Source: WHSV01 sp050694055 (GTDB lineage Bacteria; Actinomycetota; CADDZG01; WHSQ01). From it: DNA of 23,313 bases. The position numbers and the translations under genes were made by a program. Shown one piece after another: positions 1-7,857 of the stretch (the first letter of the stretch is position 1; the number at the start of each line of letters is the position of its first letter). The notes beneath the pieces are model-generated. The model was not told the DNA's origin, did no database searches, and worked only from the letters and a program-made list of their open reading frames with translations. The stretch spans positions 1 through 23,313 of the forward strand of contig JBOGWX010000159.1 in assembly GCA_050694055.1 (NCBI GenBank), read 5' to 3'.

Positions 1-2
1 GG

Positions 3-107
3 GCCCACAACAACGATCCCAAGCCGTTCGTATGGACTGCGACCGCTGAGTCCATCCTTGAGAAAGTCAGGCGAGGCCGGGTGGCCCTGACCCAAGCGTC
101 AGTCTAA
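3..107 (+). CDS. IS630-family transposase, C-terminal fragment (runs off the left edge)
   Basis: The open frame enters from the left edge and ends at TAA 105-107. The 34 visible residues include NNDPKPFVWTATAESILEKV, which has the form of the extreme C-terminus of IS630-family DDE transposases (a PFVWT-x-TA-x-x-IL block followed by a basic tail). The catalytic DDE residues lie outside the window. It is too short for normal ORF calling and has no start here. It converges on the potC-like gene, whose stop lies 37 bp away. The sequence after the stop, GTGAGACACTACACTAG (about 110-126), is where the element's terminal inverted repeat should lie, but the exact end cannot be fixed without the other terminus. 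Family recognition is fairly sure. Whether the whole element is intact is unknown. Confidence 0.8.
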   Translation, partial: AHNNDPKPFVWTATAESILEKVRRGRVALTQASV

Positions 108-144
108 TTGTGAGACACTACACTAGGACGACTCGACTTGACCG

Positions 145-1077
145 CTAGATGTCGAGACGAGCCAGTTCCTCGGCGGCGGATCCACGGCTGCCCTCGCGCT
201 TGCGGATTCGCCGCAGGAACAGACCCGCGCACGTTATGGCCACCAGCGAGAGGGCCAGGAGAATGCTTGCGAGCGCGTTGAGGGCGGGGCTGGGGGCAAG
301 TCGTAGCCCGCTGTAGAGCCTCGTTGGGATGGTCTCGCTCGCCGCCTCGCCTCGCAGGAAGTAGCTGATCACGAAGTCGTCGATCGAGATCGCAAAGGCG
401 ATCGCGAGGCTCGCCCATATCGCGGGTGCCAGCATCGGCAACAGCACCATTCGGAGGGATTGGATAGGAGACGCGCCGAGATCCATCGCCGCCTCCTCGT
501 ATTCGGGCCCGACTGCGAATAGTCGTGCGCGCACAATGATCACCACGTAGGAGATCGTGAAGGTGACATGTCCGAGGATTTGCGCGTTGGTTCCAAGGTC
601 GATGACTTGGAACAGGTAGATGAACACGAGGAAGAGCGAGACGCCCATGACGATCTCGGGCGTGATCAGCGGGAACAGCATCAGAAAGTTCGCCGGCTTG
701 GATGCCCGCCCCCGCCAGCGCGCCAGTCCTATGGCGAGCGCAACCCCGATCGGCGTCGCAACCAGCATCGTGCCCACCGCGAGCCTCAGGCTCTGGAACA
801 AGGCGCCCCGCAGCGATGGATCGTTCCACACGGATAGGTCCGGGTCGTCGAGGTACCAGCGTAGCGAGAAGCCCTGCCACGCGGTGCGAGATCGCCCGTC
901 GTTGAAGCCGAACTGGACGGCGATGATCACGGGGATGAGGCACCAGATGAGGTAGAGCCAGGTCACGACCGGGAGAAAGTGCGGGCGCCCCCATGGATTC
1001 GTCACCCAGGTGCGAACCCGCCGCCAGGCCGTGGGGGATCGAACCGACTCGGGACGACGGGCGACATCGACGCTCAC
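145..1077 (-). CDS. potC: Spermidine/putrescine-type ABC transporter permease (PotC-like)
   Basis: About 310 residues. This is one of two inner-membrane permeases of a polyamine-type ABC importer. It has about six hydrophobic segments, starting with a TWLYLIWCLIPVIIAV helix. The cytoplasmic EAA loop lies near residues 190-217 (EEAAMDLGASPIQSLRMVLL), which contacts the ATPase. The DDFVISYF segment is typical of PotC/YdcV proteins. I placed the start at GTG 1075-1077, which overlaps the TAG of the PotB-like gene by one base (TAGTG), so the two are probably translationally coupled. The frame stays open far upstream, but that part only shadows potB. It is the last minus-strand gene. No ATPase (PotA) follows before the IS630 fragment, so the ATPase may be encoded elsewhere or may have been displaced by the insertion. 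Polyamine specificity is inferred from family and context. Confidence 0.9.
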   Translation of the reverse strand: MSVDVARRPESVRSPTAWRRVRTWVTNPWGRPHFLPVVTWLYLIWCLIPVIIAVQFGFNDGRSRTAWQGFSLRWYLDDPDLSVWNDPSLRGALFQSLRLAVGTMLVATPIGVALAIGLARWRGRASKPANFLMLFPLITPEIVMGVSLFLVFIYLFQVIDLGTNAQILGHVTFTISYVVIIVRARLFAVGPEYEEAAMDLGASPIQSLRMVLLPMLAPAIWASLAIAFAISIDDFVISYFLRGEAASETIPTRLYSGLRLAPSPALNALASILLALSLVAITCAGLFLRRIRKREGSRGSAAEELARLDI

Positions 1078-1985
1078 TAGCGCGCCTCTCTGGTCGCGCG
1101 CGCCACGGTGAGCAGGTAGTAGACCATGAGCAGCGCGACGAGCCCCATGAGCAGGATGGTGATGGTCGCGCCGCGCGACTCCCCGCTGCTCGAGTTGACG
1201 AACAGCTCGATCTCGTTGCCGATCATGCGCGTTCTCGGGGACTTGGACATCAGCGTGTTGGTGTAGTAGTCGCCGAACATCGGAAGCATGACGATGACGA
1301 GGCCGGCGAGGATGCCCTGCTTGGACAAGGGCAGCGTCACATGAAGGAAGGCCCGAAAGGGACTGGCACCCAGATCGCGCGCCGCCTGAATCGTGTTCTG
1401 ATCGATACGGTCGAGCGCCGCGAACAACGGAAGAATGAGAAACGGCACATAGCCGTAGACCAGACCCATCACGACGGTTTCGGAACGGCCTCCGAGCCAG
1501 TCGCGCGGCTCCGCGAGAATCCCCAGGAAGGTGAGCATGCCGTTCACGTAGCCCCCGGCTTCGAGCAAGTTGACCCACGCCAGCATGCGCATGAGATAGG
1601 GAATCCAAAAGGGCGTCAGTATCAGTATGAGATACAGAGCCTTGTGCCTGCCGGCGTGACGGGCGACGAAGTAGGCGACGGGGTAACCGATCAAGAGGCA
1701 GAGCAGCGACGCGAGGGCCACGTACGCAACGGTGCGAATGAAGATCACACCCAGTTGCCCCGACGCGATGTCGCCGAGAACCTCGCCGAAGATGCCGGGA
1801 TCCCATTGCACTGGGTTCCACACCGGCTCGGCGGTGTTGAAGATGGGGTCCCGCCGACCCATCGCCACCGCAAAGATGGCGTAAAAGGGGACAAGAAACA
1901 GAAGGATCAGCCACAGAAGGCCGGGAGCGGCGAACGCGGGCCAGGTCCAGCGCCGGCGAGAGTACGCCTCACCCGTGCCCGACAT
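1077..1985 (-). CDS. potB: Spermidine/putrescine-type ABC transporter permease (PotB-like)
   Basis: 302 residues, the usual length for PotB/YdcU-type permeases. The N-terminus is a cytoplasmic basic stretch, then a strong helix (LLWLILLFLVPFYAIFAVAM), a periplasmic loop and about five further helices. The EAA-type loop near residues 198-224 (AARDLGASPFRAFLHVTLPL) is the ATPase-docking motif. The start is ATG 1983-1985, 33 bp after the stop of the PotD-like gene. The 3' end overlaps potC by one base. The order potD-potB-potC is that of a standard operon. It should form the heterodimeric channel with PotC. The substrate is inferred: polyamine, or a betaine-like cationic amine given the catabolic genes across the divergent promoter. 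Confidence 0.92.
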   Translation of the reverse strand: MSGTGEAYSRRRWTWPAFAAPGLLWLILLFLVPFYAIFAVAMGRRDPIFNTAEPVWNPVQWDPGIFGEVLGDIASGQLGVIFIRTVAYVALASLLCLLIGYPVAYFVARHAGRHKALYLILILTPFWIPYLMRMLAWVNLLEAGGYVNGMLTFLGILAEPRDWLGGRSETVVMGLVYGYVPFLILPLFAALDRIDQNTIQAARDLGASPFRAFLHVTLPLSKQGILAGLVIVMLPMFGDYYTNTLMSKSPRTRMIGNEIELFVNSSSGESRGATITILLMGLVALLMVYYLLTVARATREAR

Positions 1986-2018
1986 CGGTCTCCTGTCTGC
2001 CGGCGCCGGCCGCCTCGA

Positions 2019-3308
2019 TCATCCCGACTGCACCTGCGACCACGCGTCCAACCACAACGACTCGACCTCCGGGGCGAGCTGTACCGGGATCTGGCCCAGC
2101 TCGAAGTCCTCTTTGGCGATGATCGCCGAGGTCAGGTTCTCGGGCACGTAGCCGTCGCCCACCAGCTTGTCCGGCTCGATGCCGTTCAGCGGAGGCTGAT
2201 AGCCCAACCACCCGAAGTTCTTGAGCGCTACCTTCTCGTCGAGAAGGTAGTTGAGGAACATGTGGGCGAGCACCGGGTTCTCGGCGTTGGAGGGGACGGC
2301 GAGGCTGTCGTTCGAGACGTATCCGCCAGCGGCCGACGCCTCGCTCTTCGGCGGCCACAAGAACCGCAACACGCCGGGGTCCCCGCCCTTCGGGAAGTAG
2401 TACTGGGCGCCGACCACGTCACCCGACCACGAGTGATGCAGGGCGAACTTGCCCTCGGGCATTCCGGCATAAGCGCCGTCGATGGTGTAGCGGATGTTGA
2501 CCAGGTCCACGAGCTCCATGAGGGCGTCGCGCGACTGGTTGAGTGCGTCGGGGTCACCGGTGTTGATGTCGTTGTTCCCGTTTCGATAGAGACCGATTCC
2601 GATCGTCTCGCGAAAGTCGTCGTAGAGGCCGACTACGCCCTTTAGCGAGGAGTCCCAGAAGACGTCCCAGGGATTCTCCATCGCGTTGATATCGACATCG
2701 ATCATGTCGTCGCGCCAACCGATGCCCGTCTGGTAGACGGTGTAGGGGACCGTGTAGCGCGAACCGACGTCGAAGTAGGGGTCCTGCAACTTTGTCCAGA
2801 CGTTCGCCGACAGATTCGGAAGGTAGTCGTGGTTGAGCGGCTGGAGGATCCTGCCGGCGACGAACTTCGGAAGCACCTCGGCGGTGGGGAAGAAGACATC
2901 GAAGTTCAGGTCTCCGGTTCGCAGCTTCCGAGTCGCCTCTTCCATGTTGTAGAAGGTCGTCAGCTCGACCTCGACGCCGAACTCCTCGGAGAAGTCCTTG
3001 ATCACGCGCGGCCAGAGGTAATCGGCCCAGTTGTAGAGCTTCAGGGGGCCCGACTCCGGCTCGAGGTCCGACTCGATCGCCGCGTTGTCGTCGAGCAGTG
3101 GTTGCTCGACGGGATTCTCCGGCGTGCCGATCTGTACCCCGCCCGCCGAACCGGTGGGTTCGCTCGAGGAGTCACCACATGCGGCGAGAAGCTGGGCGGT
3201 AATAACGGCGCCGGCCGACAACCGGATCATCCGGCGGCGCGACATGGGCCGATCCCACGGAGCCAACCGTCGGCGTCGGTCCCAACCCTCTCGGGGATGA
3301 AACACCAT
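2019..3308 (-). CDS. potD: Polyamine-type ABC transporter substrate-binding lipoprotein (PotD-like)
   Basis: 429 residues. The N-terminus carries an arginine-rich Tat-like stretch (SRRRMIRLSAG, residues 23-33) and a lipobox LAAC with Cys44, so it should be a lipid-anchored extracytoplasmic binding protein. The mature part begins with acidic linkers, then LKLYNWADYLWPRVIKDF, a hallmark of the PotD/PotF family, followed by a type-2 periplasmic binding fold. The start at ATG 3306-3308 is supported by GGGGAGGT about 8 nt upstream. An internal Met22 (3245) lacks a comparable ribosome site. It lies 88 bp downstream of the TetR gene on the same strand and heads potDBC. No close copy of the TGAAC-N4-RTTCA operator is visible in front of it, so it may be transcribed with tetR. 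Confidence 0.92.
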   Translation of the reverse strand: MVFHPREGWDRRRRLAPWDRPMSRRRMIRLSAGAVITAQLLAACGDSSSEPTGSAGGVQIGTPENPVEQPLLDDNAAIESDLEPESGPLKLYNWADYLWPRVIKDFSEEFGVEVELTTFYNMEEATRKLRTGDLNFDVFFPTAEVLPKFVAGRILQPLNHDYLPNLSANVWTKLQDPYFDVGSRYTVPYTVYQTGIGWRDDMIDVDINAMENPWDVFWDSSLKGVVGLYDDFRETIGIGLYRNGNNDINTGDPDALNQSRDALMELVDLVNIRYTIDGAYAGMPEGKFALHHSWSGDVVGAQYYFPKGGDPGVLRFLWPPKSEASAAGGYVSNDSLAVPSNAENPVLAHMFLNYLLDEKVALKNFGWLGYQPPLNGIEPDKLVGDGYVPENLTSAIIAKEDFELGQIPVQLAPEVESLWLDAWSQVQSG

Positions 3309-3329
3309 CTACAACTACCTCCCCCCGGC

Positions 3330-3348
3330 CGGTCCTTCTTGGGGACCG
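3330..3348 (-). promoter_or_regulatory. Hairpin in the potD 5' leader
   Basis: CGGTCC (3330-3335) and GGACCG (3343-3348) form a perfect 6-bp stem with a 7-nt loop, between tetR and potD and just upstream of the potD ribosome site. No T-run follows in either direction. It could be a weak attenuator or a processing or stability element in a tetR-potDBC transcript. Function is not shown. Confidence 0.3.
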
Positions 3349-3387
3349 CCCTCGACTAAGTTCCGCGCGATCTTCTCGAAGACCGCC

Positions 3388-3406
3388 GGCCGGGCGTCAC
3401 CCGGCC
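3388..3406 (-). terminator. GC-rich hairpin over the tetR stop codon
   Basis: GGCCGGG (3388-3394), a 5-nt loop (3395-3399) and CCCGGCC (3400-3406) form a perfect 7-bp stem. The loop contains the TGA stop of the TetR gene (minus strand). It resembles a U-less, GC-rich terminator as seen in high-GC bacteria, but could equally be a transcript-stability stem. The absence of a T-tract keeps confidence low. Confidence 0.35.
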
Positions 3407-4020
3407 CCCGTTTTGTCCGGCTGTTGCACATTGAGCTCACGACGTGCGAAGTCGATGCATACGGCGCGCATTTTCTCAGACGTCACCTCCGGGTCTTCCA
3501 GCACCACCTGCAGCGCCAGTCCGTCGATGAGTGCGGCCAGTCGCAACGAGAAATCCTCGGCGTCCAGGTCGCCGAACTCCCCACTACGTTGGCCCGAGCG
3601 TACGATGTCGGCGATGGTCCAGCGCCAGCGCCGGTCGAGCGCCGACCGCTTCTTGGCGACCTCGGGATCGCGGAGCCCCCGGGACCACAGCTCGATCCAC
3701 AGTGGCCAGTCGTCGGCTTCGGGCGGAACCGAGGAATCGATGAGGTGGCTGAGCTGTGCGCGCGCCGAGGTGAGAGCGGTGAGCTGGTTGAAGGCGTCGA
3801 GGTAGAAGCGGTCCTCCGAGTAGGTCAGCGCCTCGGTCAGCAGGCGGTCCTTGGATTCGAAGTAGTACATCACCAGCGCGGCGCTCGCCCCGGCCTGTTT
3901 GGCGACGTCGGCGATGCGCGTCTCGCACAAGCCCCGCTCGGCGATCACCTGAGCGGCCGCCTGCAGGATCTCCTGGCGCCGTTCCTTCGAGTAGGTCGCT
4001 TTCTTGGCCATGCCCCACAT
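3397..4020 (-). CDS. TetR/AcrR-family transcriptional regulator (BetI-like C-terminus)
   Basis: 207 residues. The N-terminal DNA-binding domain (about residues 10-60) has the classic TetR helix-turn-helix, including TRIADVAKQAGASAALVMYYF and then ESKDRLL. The C-terminal ligand domain has the BetI-like pattern of Trp-rich helices (WPLWIELWSRGLRDPEVAKKR, near residues 105-125) and the late LAALIDGLALQ helix. The start is ATG 4018-4020; Met4 (4011) is an alternative, and neither has a strong ribosome site. It is divergent from operon A, and a palindromic site of form TGAAC-N4-ATTCA lies 18-31 bp upstream of its start with a twin near the operon A start. The arrangement suggests an autoregulated repressor of the catabolic genes and perhaps of the transporter. 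The ligand (amine, aldehyde or CoA ester) is unknown. Confidence 0.9.
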   Translation of the reverse strand: MWGMAKKATYSKERRQEILQAAAQVIAERGLCETRIADVAKQAGASAALVMYYFESKDRLLTEALTYSEDRFYLDAFNQLTALTSARAQLSHLIDSSVPPEADDWPLWIELWSRGLRDPEVAKKRSALDRRWRWTIADIVRSGQRSGEFGDLDAEDFSLRLAALIDGLALQVVLEDPEVTSEKMRAVCIDFARRELNVQQPDKTGAG

Positions 4021-4037
4021 TCTTGCCGGACCAACGG

Positions 4038-4051
4038 TGAACGGTTATTCA
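4038..4051. promoter_or_regulatory. Candidate TetR operator 1
   Basis: TGAAC-GGTT-ATTCA: pentamer arms in inverted orientation with a 4-bp spacer and one mismatch. It lies just upstream of the tetR start. The same architecture recurs at 4138-4151, exactly 100 bp away, across the divergent intergenic region. Assignment to this TetR protein is inferred from position. Confidence 0.5.
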
Positions 4052-4105
4052 ACCATCATGCCGTATCTAGGCAGGGTAACACCAGGGCACCACCCTGAGT
4101 AGGGC

Positions 4106-4133
4106 TTGACGGTGGGATCGCGCCGGGTAGTCT
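4106..4133 (+). promoter_or_regulatory. Candidate promoter of operon A
   Basis: TTGACG (4106-4111), a 16-bp spacer and TAGTCT (4128-4133) resemble a sigma-70-type -35/-10 pair with the TAnnnT pattern accepted in actinobacteria. The predicted transcription start falls around 4140, inside candidate operator 2 at 4138-4151. This would suit repression by the divergent TetR protein. Confidence 0.4.
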
Positions 4134-4137
4134 GGCC

Positions 4138-4151
4138 TGAACAGCCGTTCA
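4138..4151. promoter_or_regulatory. Candidate TetR operator 2
   Basis: TGAAC-AGCC-GTTCA is a perfect inverted repeat with 5-bp arms and a 4-bp spacer. It sits at the predicted transcription start of operon A and 14 bp before the first gene's GTG start. It matches the form of operator 1. Confidence 0.55.
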
Positions 4152-4165
4152 AGATTCGGGGAACC

Positions 4166-5785
4166 GTGCGGAGCAACGACTACGACGCCATCGTCATCGG
4201 GGGAGGCCACAACGGGCTTGCCGCGGGCGCCTATCTGGCGCGCGGGGGAGCGAGGGTCGTGGTGCTCGAGGCCCGCCACAAAGTCGGGGGTGCAACTGCG
4301 ACCGACCGGCCCTGGCCGGAAGCGCCGGACTTCAAGGTCACCACCTACTCCTACGTCATGAGCCTCATGCCCGATCACATCATTCGCGATCTTCGCCTGC
4401 GCCGGCACGGCTACAAGGTCTTCCCGATGGGACCGTACTATCTCGCGTTTCCCGACGGCACCGCGCTGACCATGAACGGGGACGAGGAGGAACGGGAATC
4501 CGTGCGTTACTTCTCGAAGCGCGACGCCGACGCGCTGCCCGAGTGGCGTGCGTGGATGGGTGGTATTGCCGAGGTGCTGGCACCCCTTCTGCTCTCCATC
4601 CCGCCCCACGTCGGGTCGAAGCGGCCGGCCGATCTGTTGGAGCTGGCGAAACTTGCGTGGCGTTTCAAGAGCTTGGACGTAAAGCGCGTCGGAGACATAA
4701 CCCGTCTGATGACGATGAGCATCTCGGATCTCCTCGACGAGTGGTTCGAGTCACCTCAGGTGAAGGCTGCGCTCTCGGTCGACGGGATCATCGGAACTTG
4801 GGCGGGCCCGGCCGAGCCCGGAACCGCGTACGTCATGGCCCACCACGAGATCGGCGATGCCGGCATCGGGATGGGCAGTTGGGGTTATCCCGAGGGGGGC
4901 ATGGGAGCGGTGGCCGACGCGCTCCGGAGTTCGGCGGAGACCTTCGGCGCGGAGGTGCGTTGCAACGCGCGGGTGGCTCGGATTCATACGAGAAACGGGC
5001 GCGCCACCGGAGTAGCCCTGGAGTCCGGCGAGGAGCTCAACGCTCCTACGGTGGTCACCGCGATCCATCCGGCCATTACCTTCCTGCAACAGCTCGAGCG
5101 CGCGGAGCTGCCCGAGAACTTCGTCGCCGAGATCGAGAGGTTCCGCTCGCGCAGCGGGACGGTCAAGGTCAACCTCGCGTTATCCGAGCTTCCGAACTTC
5201 ATCGCGACGCCGGGCACCGATGCGGGTGAGCATCACGGCGGCGCGATCGAACTAGCTCATTCGGTCGATTACATCGAGCGCGCTTTCCAGGATGCGCGCG
5301 AGGGCCGTCCTGCGGTTGCGCCGTTCTCGGATGGCGTCATTCCGACGGTGTTCGACAAGACGCTCTGCCCGGAGGGCTACCACATCATGTCTCTGTTCAC
5401 GCAGTGGGTTCCGTACGAGTATTCGAAGGAGCCGCGCCGCGACGAGCTCGAGGCGTACGCGGACAGGGTCATCGACGGCTACAACGAGCTCGCTCCGAAC
5501 TTCAAGAGCTCGATCGTTCATCGTCAGGTGCTCGGCCCCTACGACATGGAGCAGGAGATCGGGCTCATCGGCGGCAACATCTTTCACGGCGAGCTGTCGG
5601 TCGACCAGCTCTTCCACATGCGCCCGGCGCCCGGCTACGCCGACTATCGCACGCCGATCAAGGGCCTTTACCAGGCGTCGTCGGCGACCCATGCCGGTGG
5701 TGGAGTGTGCGGGATCCCGGCCTACAACTGCGTCAAGCAGATTCAGCGCGACAACAAGAGACGCCGTTTCAGCAAGCGCAGGTAA
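4166..5785 (+). CDS. COG1233/phytoene-desaturase-like FAD-dependent oxidoreductase (first copy, PYROXD2-like)
   Basis: 539 residues from GTG 4166-4168. The open frame reaches TTG 4106, but that would include the predicted promoter, and the second copy at 12017 starts at the equivalent residue. The N-terminal Rossmann motif is VIGGGHNGLAAGAYLARGG (GGGHNG at residues 12-17), followed by an ExxxKVGGATAT segment, both FAD-binding. The C-terminal flavin-contact block reads GLYQASSATHAGGGV (around residues 500-515). The family is the amine-oxidase/phytoene-desaturase superfamily. Its PYROXD2-like branch has no firmly assigned substrate in bacteria. No other carotenoid gene is near. Amine or acyl-chain oxidation is suggested by the neighbours (a polyamine transporter, a CoA ligase and an amine-type aldehyde dehydrogenase). 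It is the first gene of operon A and ends 2 bp before the next start. Confidence 0.88.
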   Translation: MRSNDYDAIVIGGGHNGLAAGAYLARGGARVVVLEARHKVGGATATDRPWPEAPDFKVTTYSYVMSLMPDHIIRDLRLRRHGYKVFPMGPYYLAFPDGTALTMNGDEEERESVRYFSKRDADALPEWRAWMGGIAEVLAPLLLSIPPHVGSKRPADLLELAKLAWRFKSLDVKRVGDITRLMTMSISDLLDEWFESPQVKAALSVDGIIGTWAGPAEPGTAYVMAHHEIGDAGIGMGSWGYPEGGMGAVADALRSSAETFGAEVRCNARVARIHTRNGRATGVALESGEELNAPTVVTAIHPAITFLQQLERAELPENFVAEIERFRSRSGTVKVNLALSELPNFIATPGTDAGEHHGGAIELAHSVDYIERAFQDAREGRPAVAPFSDGVIPTVFDKTLCPEGYHIMSLFTQWVPYEYSKEPRRDELEAYADRVIDGYNELAPNFKSSIVHRQVLGPYDMEQEIGLIGGNIFHGELSVDQLFHMRPAPGYADYRTPIKGLYQASSATHAGGGVCGIPAYNCVKQIQRDNKRRRFSKRR

Positions 5786-5787
5786 GC

Positions 5788-7857
5788 ATGCGGCGCGCAA
5801 GGGTCCTGGATGCGATGTTCGCTGCGAGGTCGGTCGCCGTCATCGGCGCGAGCGCCCGGCCGGGCTCCTCCGGCCGCCACGCGCTGGACGAGCTCATCGG
5901 CGGCGGTTTCGACGGTCGCATTCATCCCGTCAACCCCAACTACGACGAACTAGCCGGACTGGTCTGTTACCCGTCGATTGCCGAGGCACCGCCGGTGGAC
6001 CTCGCTCTGGTGCTCGTGCCGAACCGTGGCCTCGAGGATCAGGTCAAGGCCCTCGCCGACGCCGAGGTTCCCGCGGCGGTGATCTTTGCGAGCGGTCACG
6101 ACGATCGAGGCGAACCTTCGCTGCTGGAGCCGGTCGCCCGCCTCGCGAACGACGCCGGTATCACCGTCTGCGGAGCGAACTGCATGGGATTCATAGACGT
6201 CGAACACAGGTTGCGCGCGCTCGCTTACCCGGAGGAGGAGCTCGAGCCGGGCGGCATCACCTGGCTCGCGCAGTCCGGCTCGGCCTTCACCGCCTTGCTG
6301 CACAACGACCGAAGGCTGCGTTTCAACCTCGCGGTATCGAGCGGCCAGGAGTTGAACACCACGGTCGCCGACTACATGCTCTATGCACTCGAGCGGAAGT
6401 CGACGCGCGTGGTGGCGCTATTTCTGGAGAGCGTGCGCGATCCTGCTCGGTTTCGAGAGGCTCTCGCTCTCGCCGAGAAGCGCGACATCCCCGTCGTTGC
6501 ACTGAAGGTCGGCAACCAGGCCATGTCCCGCCGTTTCGTCACCGCCCACTCAGGAGCGCTGGCCGGCGAGGAGGGCGCGTACGAAGCGCTGTTCGACGCG
6601 CACGGCGTCGCACGGGTGAGGACCATGAACGAGATGGCGGACACCTTGGAGCTGATGTCCGCAGGCCGCCGGGCGGGGCCCGGGGGCCTGGCGACGGTCC
6701 ACGACTCGGGAGGGGAGCGTGCTCACCTCATCGACGTCGCCGCAGACGCCGGGGTTCGCTTCGCCGAAATTTCGGAACCTACTCGGGCCGCTCTGGCCGG
6801 CGCGCTCGAACCGGGACTGCCTGCGGTCAATCCACTGGATGCGTGGGGGACCGGCAACGATTCAGATCGCATCTTCGAGGCGTGCATGACGGCGTTGCTC
6901 GCCGACGAAGACAGCGCGGGACTCGCGCTGGTGGTGGATCTGAAGAGGGACGAGCCCGAGGCGAGCTACGCACCGCTCATCAAGCGAGTGGCCGCGGCCA
7001 CGGACATGCCCGTAGCGGTGATCAGCAACCTGTCCTCGGGCATCGATGCCGCGACCGCCGCCGAGGTGCGCGCCGCAGGGGTGCCGGTGCTCGAGGACAC
7101 GGCGAACGGTCTGGCCGCGTTCCGTCACCTCTTCGAGTACCGGGACCATCGGGCGCTGCCGGGGCTTCACTCGCCTCCGCCACCCGCTCCAGAAGCTGCG
7201 ACCAGGTGGCGGTCGAGACTCGCTCGGCCGGAACCGGTGTCGACGCTCGAGGCTTTCGCGTTGCTGGAGGATTTCGGCATCTCTACGATCGCCACGCGCC
7301 CGGTGAGCAGCGCCGCCCAAGCCCTCCGCGCGGCACTGGAGCTCGGTTATCCGGTGGCCCTCAAGTCGGACCAAGCGGGACTGGCGCACAAGACCGAGGC
7401 TGGGGGAGTAAAGCTCGGCCTGACGTCGGCCGGAGCGGTCGCCGGCGCCTACCGGGATCTGGCGCGCAGGCTCGGTGCCGGCGTAGTGGTCCAATCCATG
7501 GCCCCGCCCGGCGTGGAGATCGGCCTGGGGGTGGTGAACGACCGACAATTCGGCCCGCTACTGATCGTCTCGGCCGGCGGAACCCTGATCGAGGTCCTGG
7601 GTGACCGTGCCACGGCGCTGCCCCCGATCGACGAAGCACGAGCCCGCCGCCTGATAGATCGCCTGAAGATACGCCCGCTGCTGGACGGAACGCGCGGCGC
7701 GGCACCGTTCGACACCGAGGCTTTGGTCGACGCGGTCGTGAGACTGAGTACCCTGGCGCGCGCCCTGGGCAGCGATCTGAAGGCCTTGGACATCAACCCA
7801 CTAGTCGCAACCCCGAGAGGCTGCATCGCCGTGGACGCTCTGCTGGAGACGGGATGA
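5788..7857 (+). CDS. ADP-forming acyl-CoA ligase (acetyl-CoA synthetase type, fused alpha-beta)
   Basis: 689 residues, the usual length of single-chain NDP-forming acyl-CoA synthetases. Residues 10-130 form the CoA-binding Rossmann domain (SVAVIGASARPGSSG). About 150-460 are the succinyl-CoA-ligase-like domains, with the phosphohistidine candidate His254 in TAHSGALAG, equivalent to GHAGA of succinyl-CoA synthetase. From about 480 to the end lies an ATP-grasp domain (LEDFGISTIATRPV; GYPVALKSDQAGLAHKTEAG). It should convert an acid, CoA and ATP to acyl-CoA, ADP and phosphate, or run in reverse to make ATP. The start ATG 5788 lies 2 bp after the upstream stop, with AGGT just before it, and the stop overlaps the next start as ATGA. 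The acid substrate is unknown. An aminobutyrate or betaine-type acid from the aldehyde dehydrogenase would fit. Confidence 0.9.
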   Translation: MRRARVLDAMFAARSVAVIGASARPGSSGRHALDELIGGGFDGRIHPVNPNYDELAGLVCYPSIAEAPPVDLALVLVPNRGLEDQVKALADAEVPAAVIFASGHDDRGEPSLLEPVARLANDAGITVCGANCMGFIDVEHRLRALAYPEEELEPGGITWLAQSGSAFTALLHNDRRLRFNLAVSSGQELNTTVADYMLYALERKSTRVVALFLESVRDPARFREALALAEKRDIPVVALKVGNQAMSRRFVTAHSGALAGEEGAYEALFDAHGVARVRTMNEMADTLELMSAGRRAGPGGLATVHDSGGERAHLIDVAADAGVRFAEISEPTRAALAGALEPGLPAVNPLDAWGTGNDSDRIFEACMTALLADEDSAGLALVVDLKRDEPEASYAPLIKRVAAATDMPVAVISNLSSGIDAATAAEVRAAGVPVLEDTANGLAAFRHLFEYRDHRALPGLHSPPPPAPEAATRWRSRLARPEPVSTLEAFALLEDFGISTIATRPVSSAAQALRAALELGYPVALKSDQAGLAHKTEAGGVKLGLTSAGAVAGAYRDLARRLGAGVVVQSMAPPGVEIGLGVVNDRQFGPLLIVSAGGTLIEVLGDRATALPPIDEARARRLIDRLKIRPLLDGTRGAAPFDTEALVDAVVRLSTLARALGSDLKALDINPLVATPRGCIAVDALLETG

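Noticed and set aside
145..1914. A 589-residue minus-strand frame reaching far upstream of potC.
   Set aside because: Only its last 310 residues are protein-like; the rest shadows potB in another frame.
993..2645. Long plus-strand frame of 550 residues over the transporter genes.
   Set aside because: It is low-complexity, Arg/Glu/His-rich, and antisense to clear permease and binding-protein genes.
4106..4165. A longer first oxidoreductase starting at TTG 4106.
   Set aside because: It would overlap the likely -35/-10 and operator, and the paralogue at 12017 starts at the residue matching GTG 4166.
4166..5785. Carotenoid desaturase (CrtI) assignment.
   Set aside because: Family similarity is there, but no other carotenoid gene is near and the context is amine catabolism.
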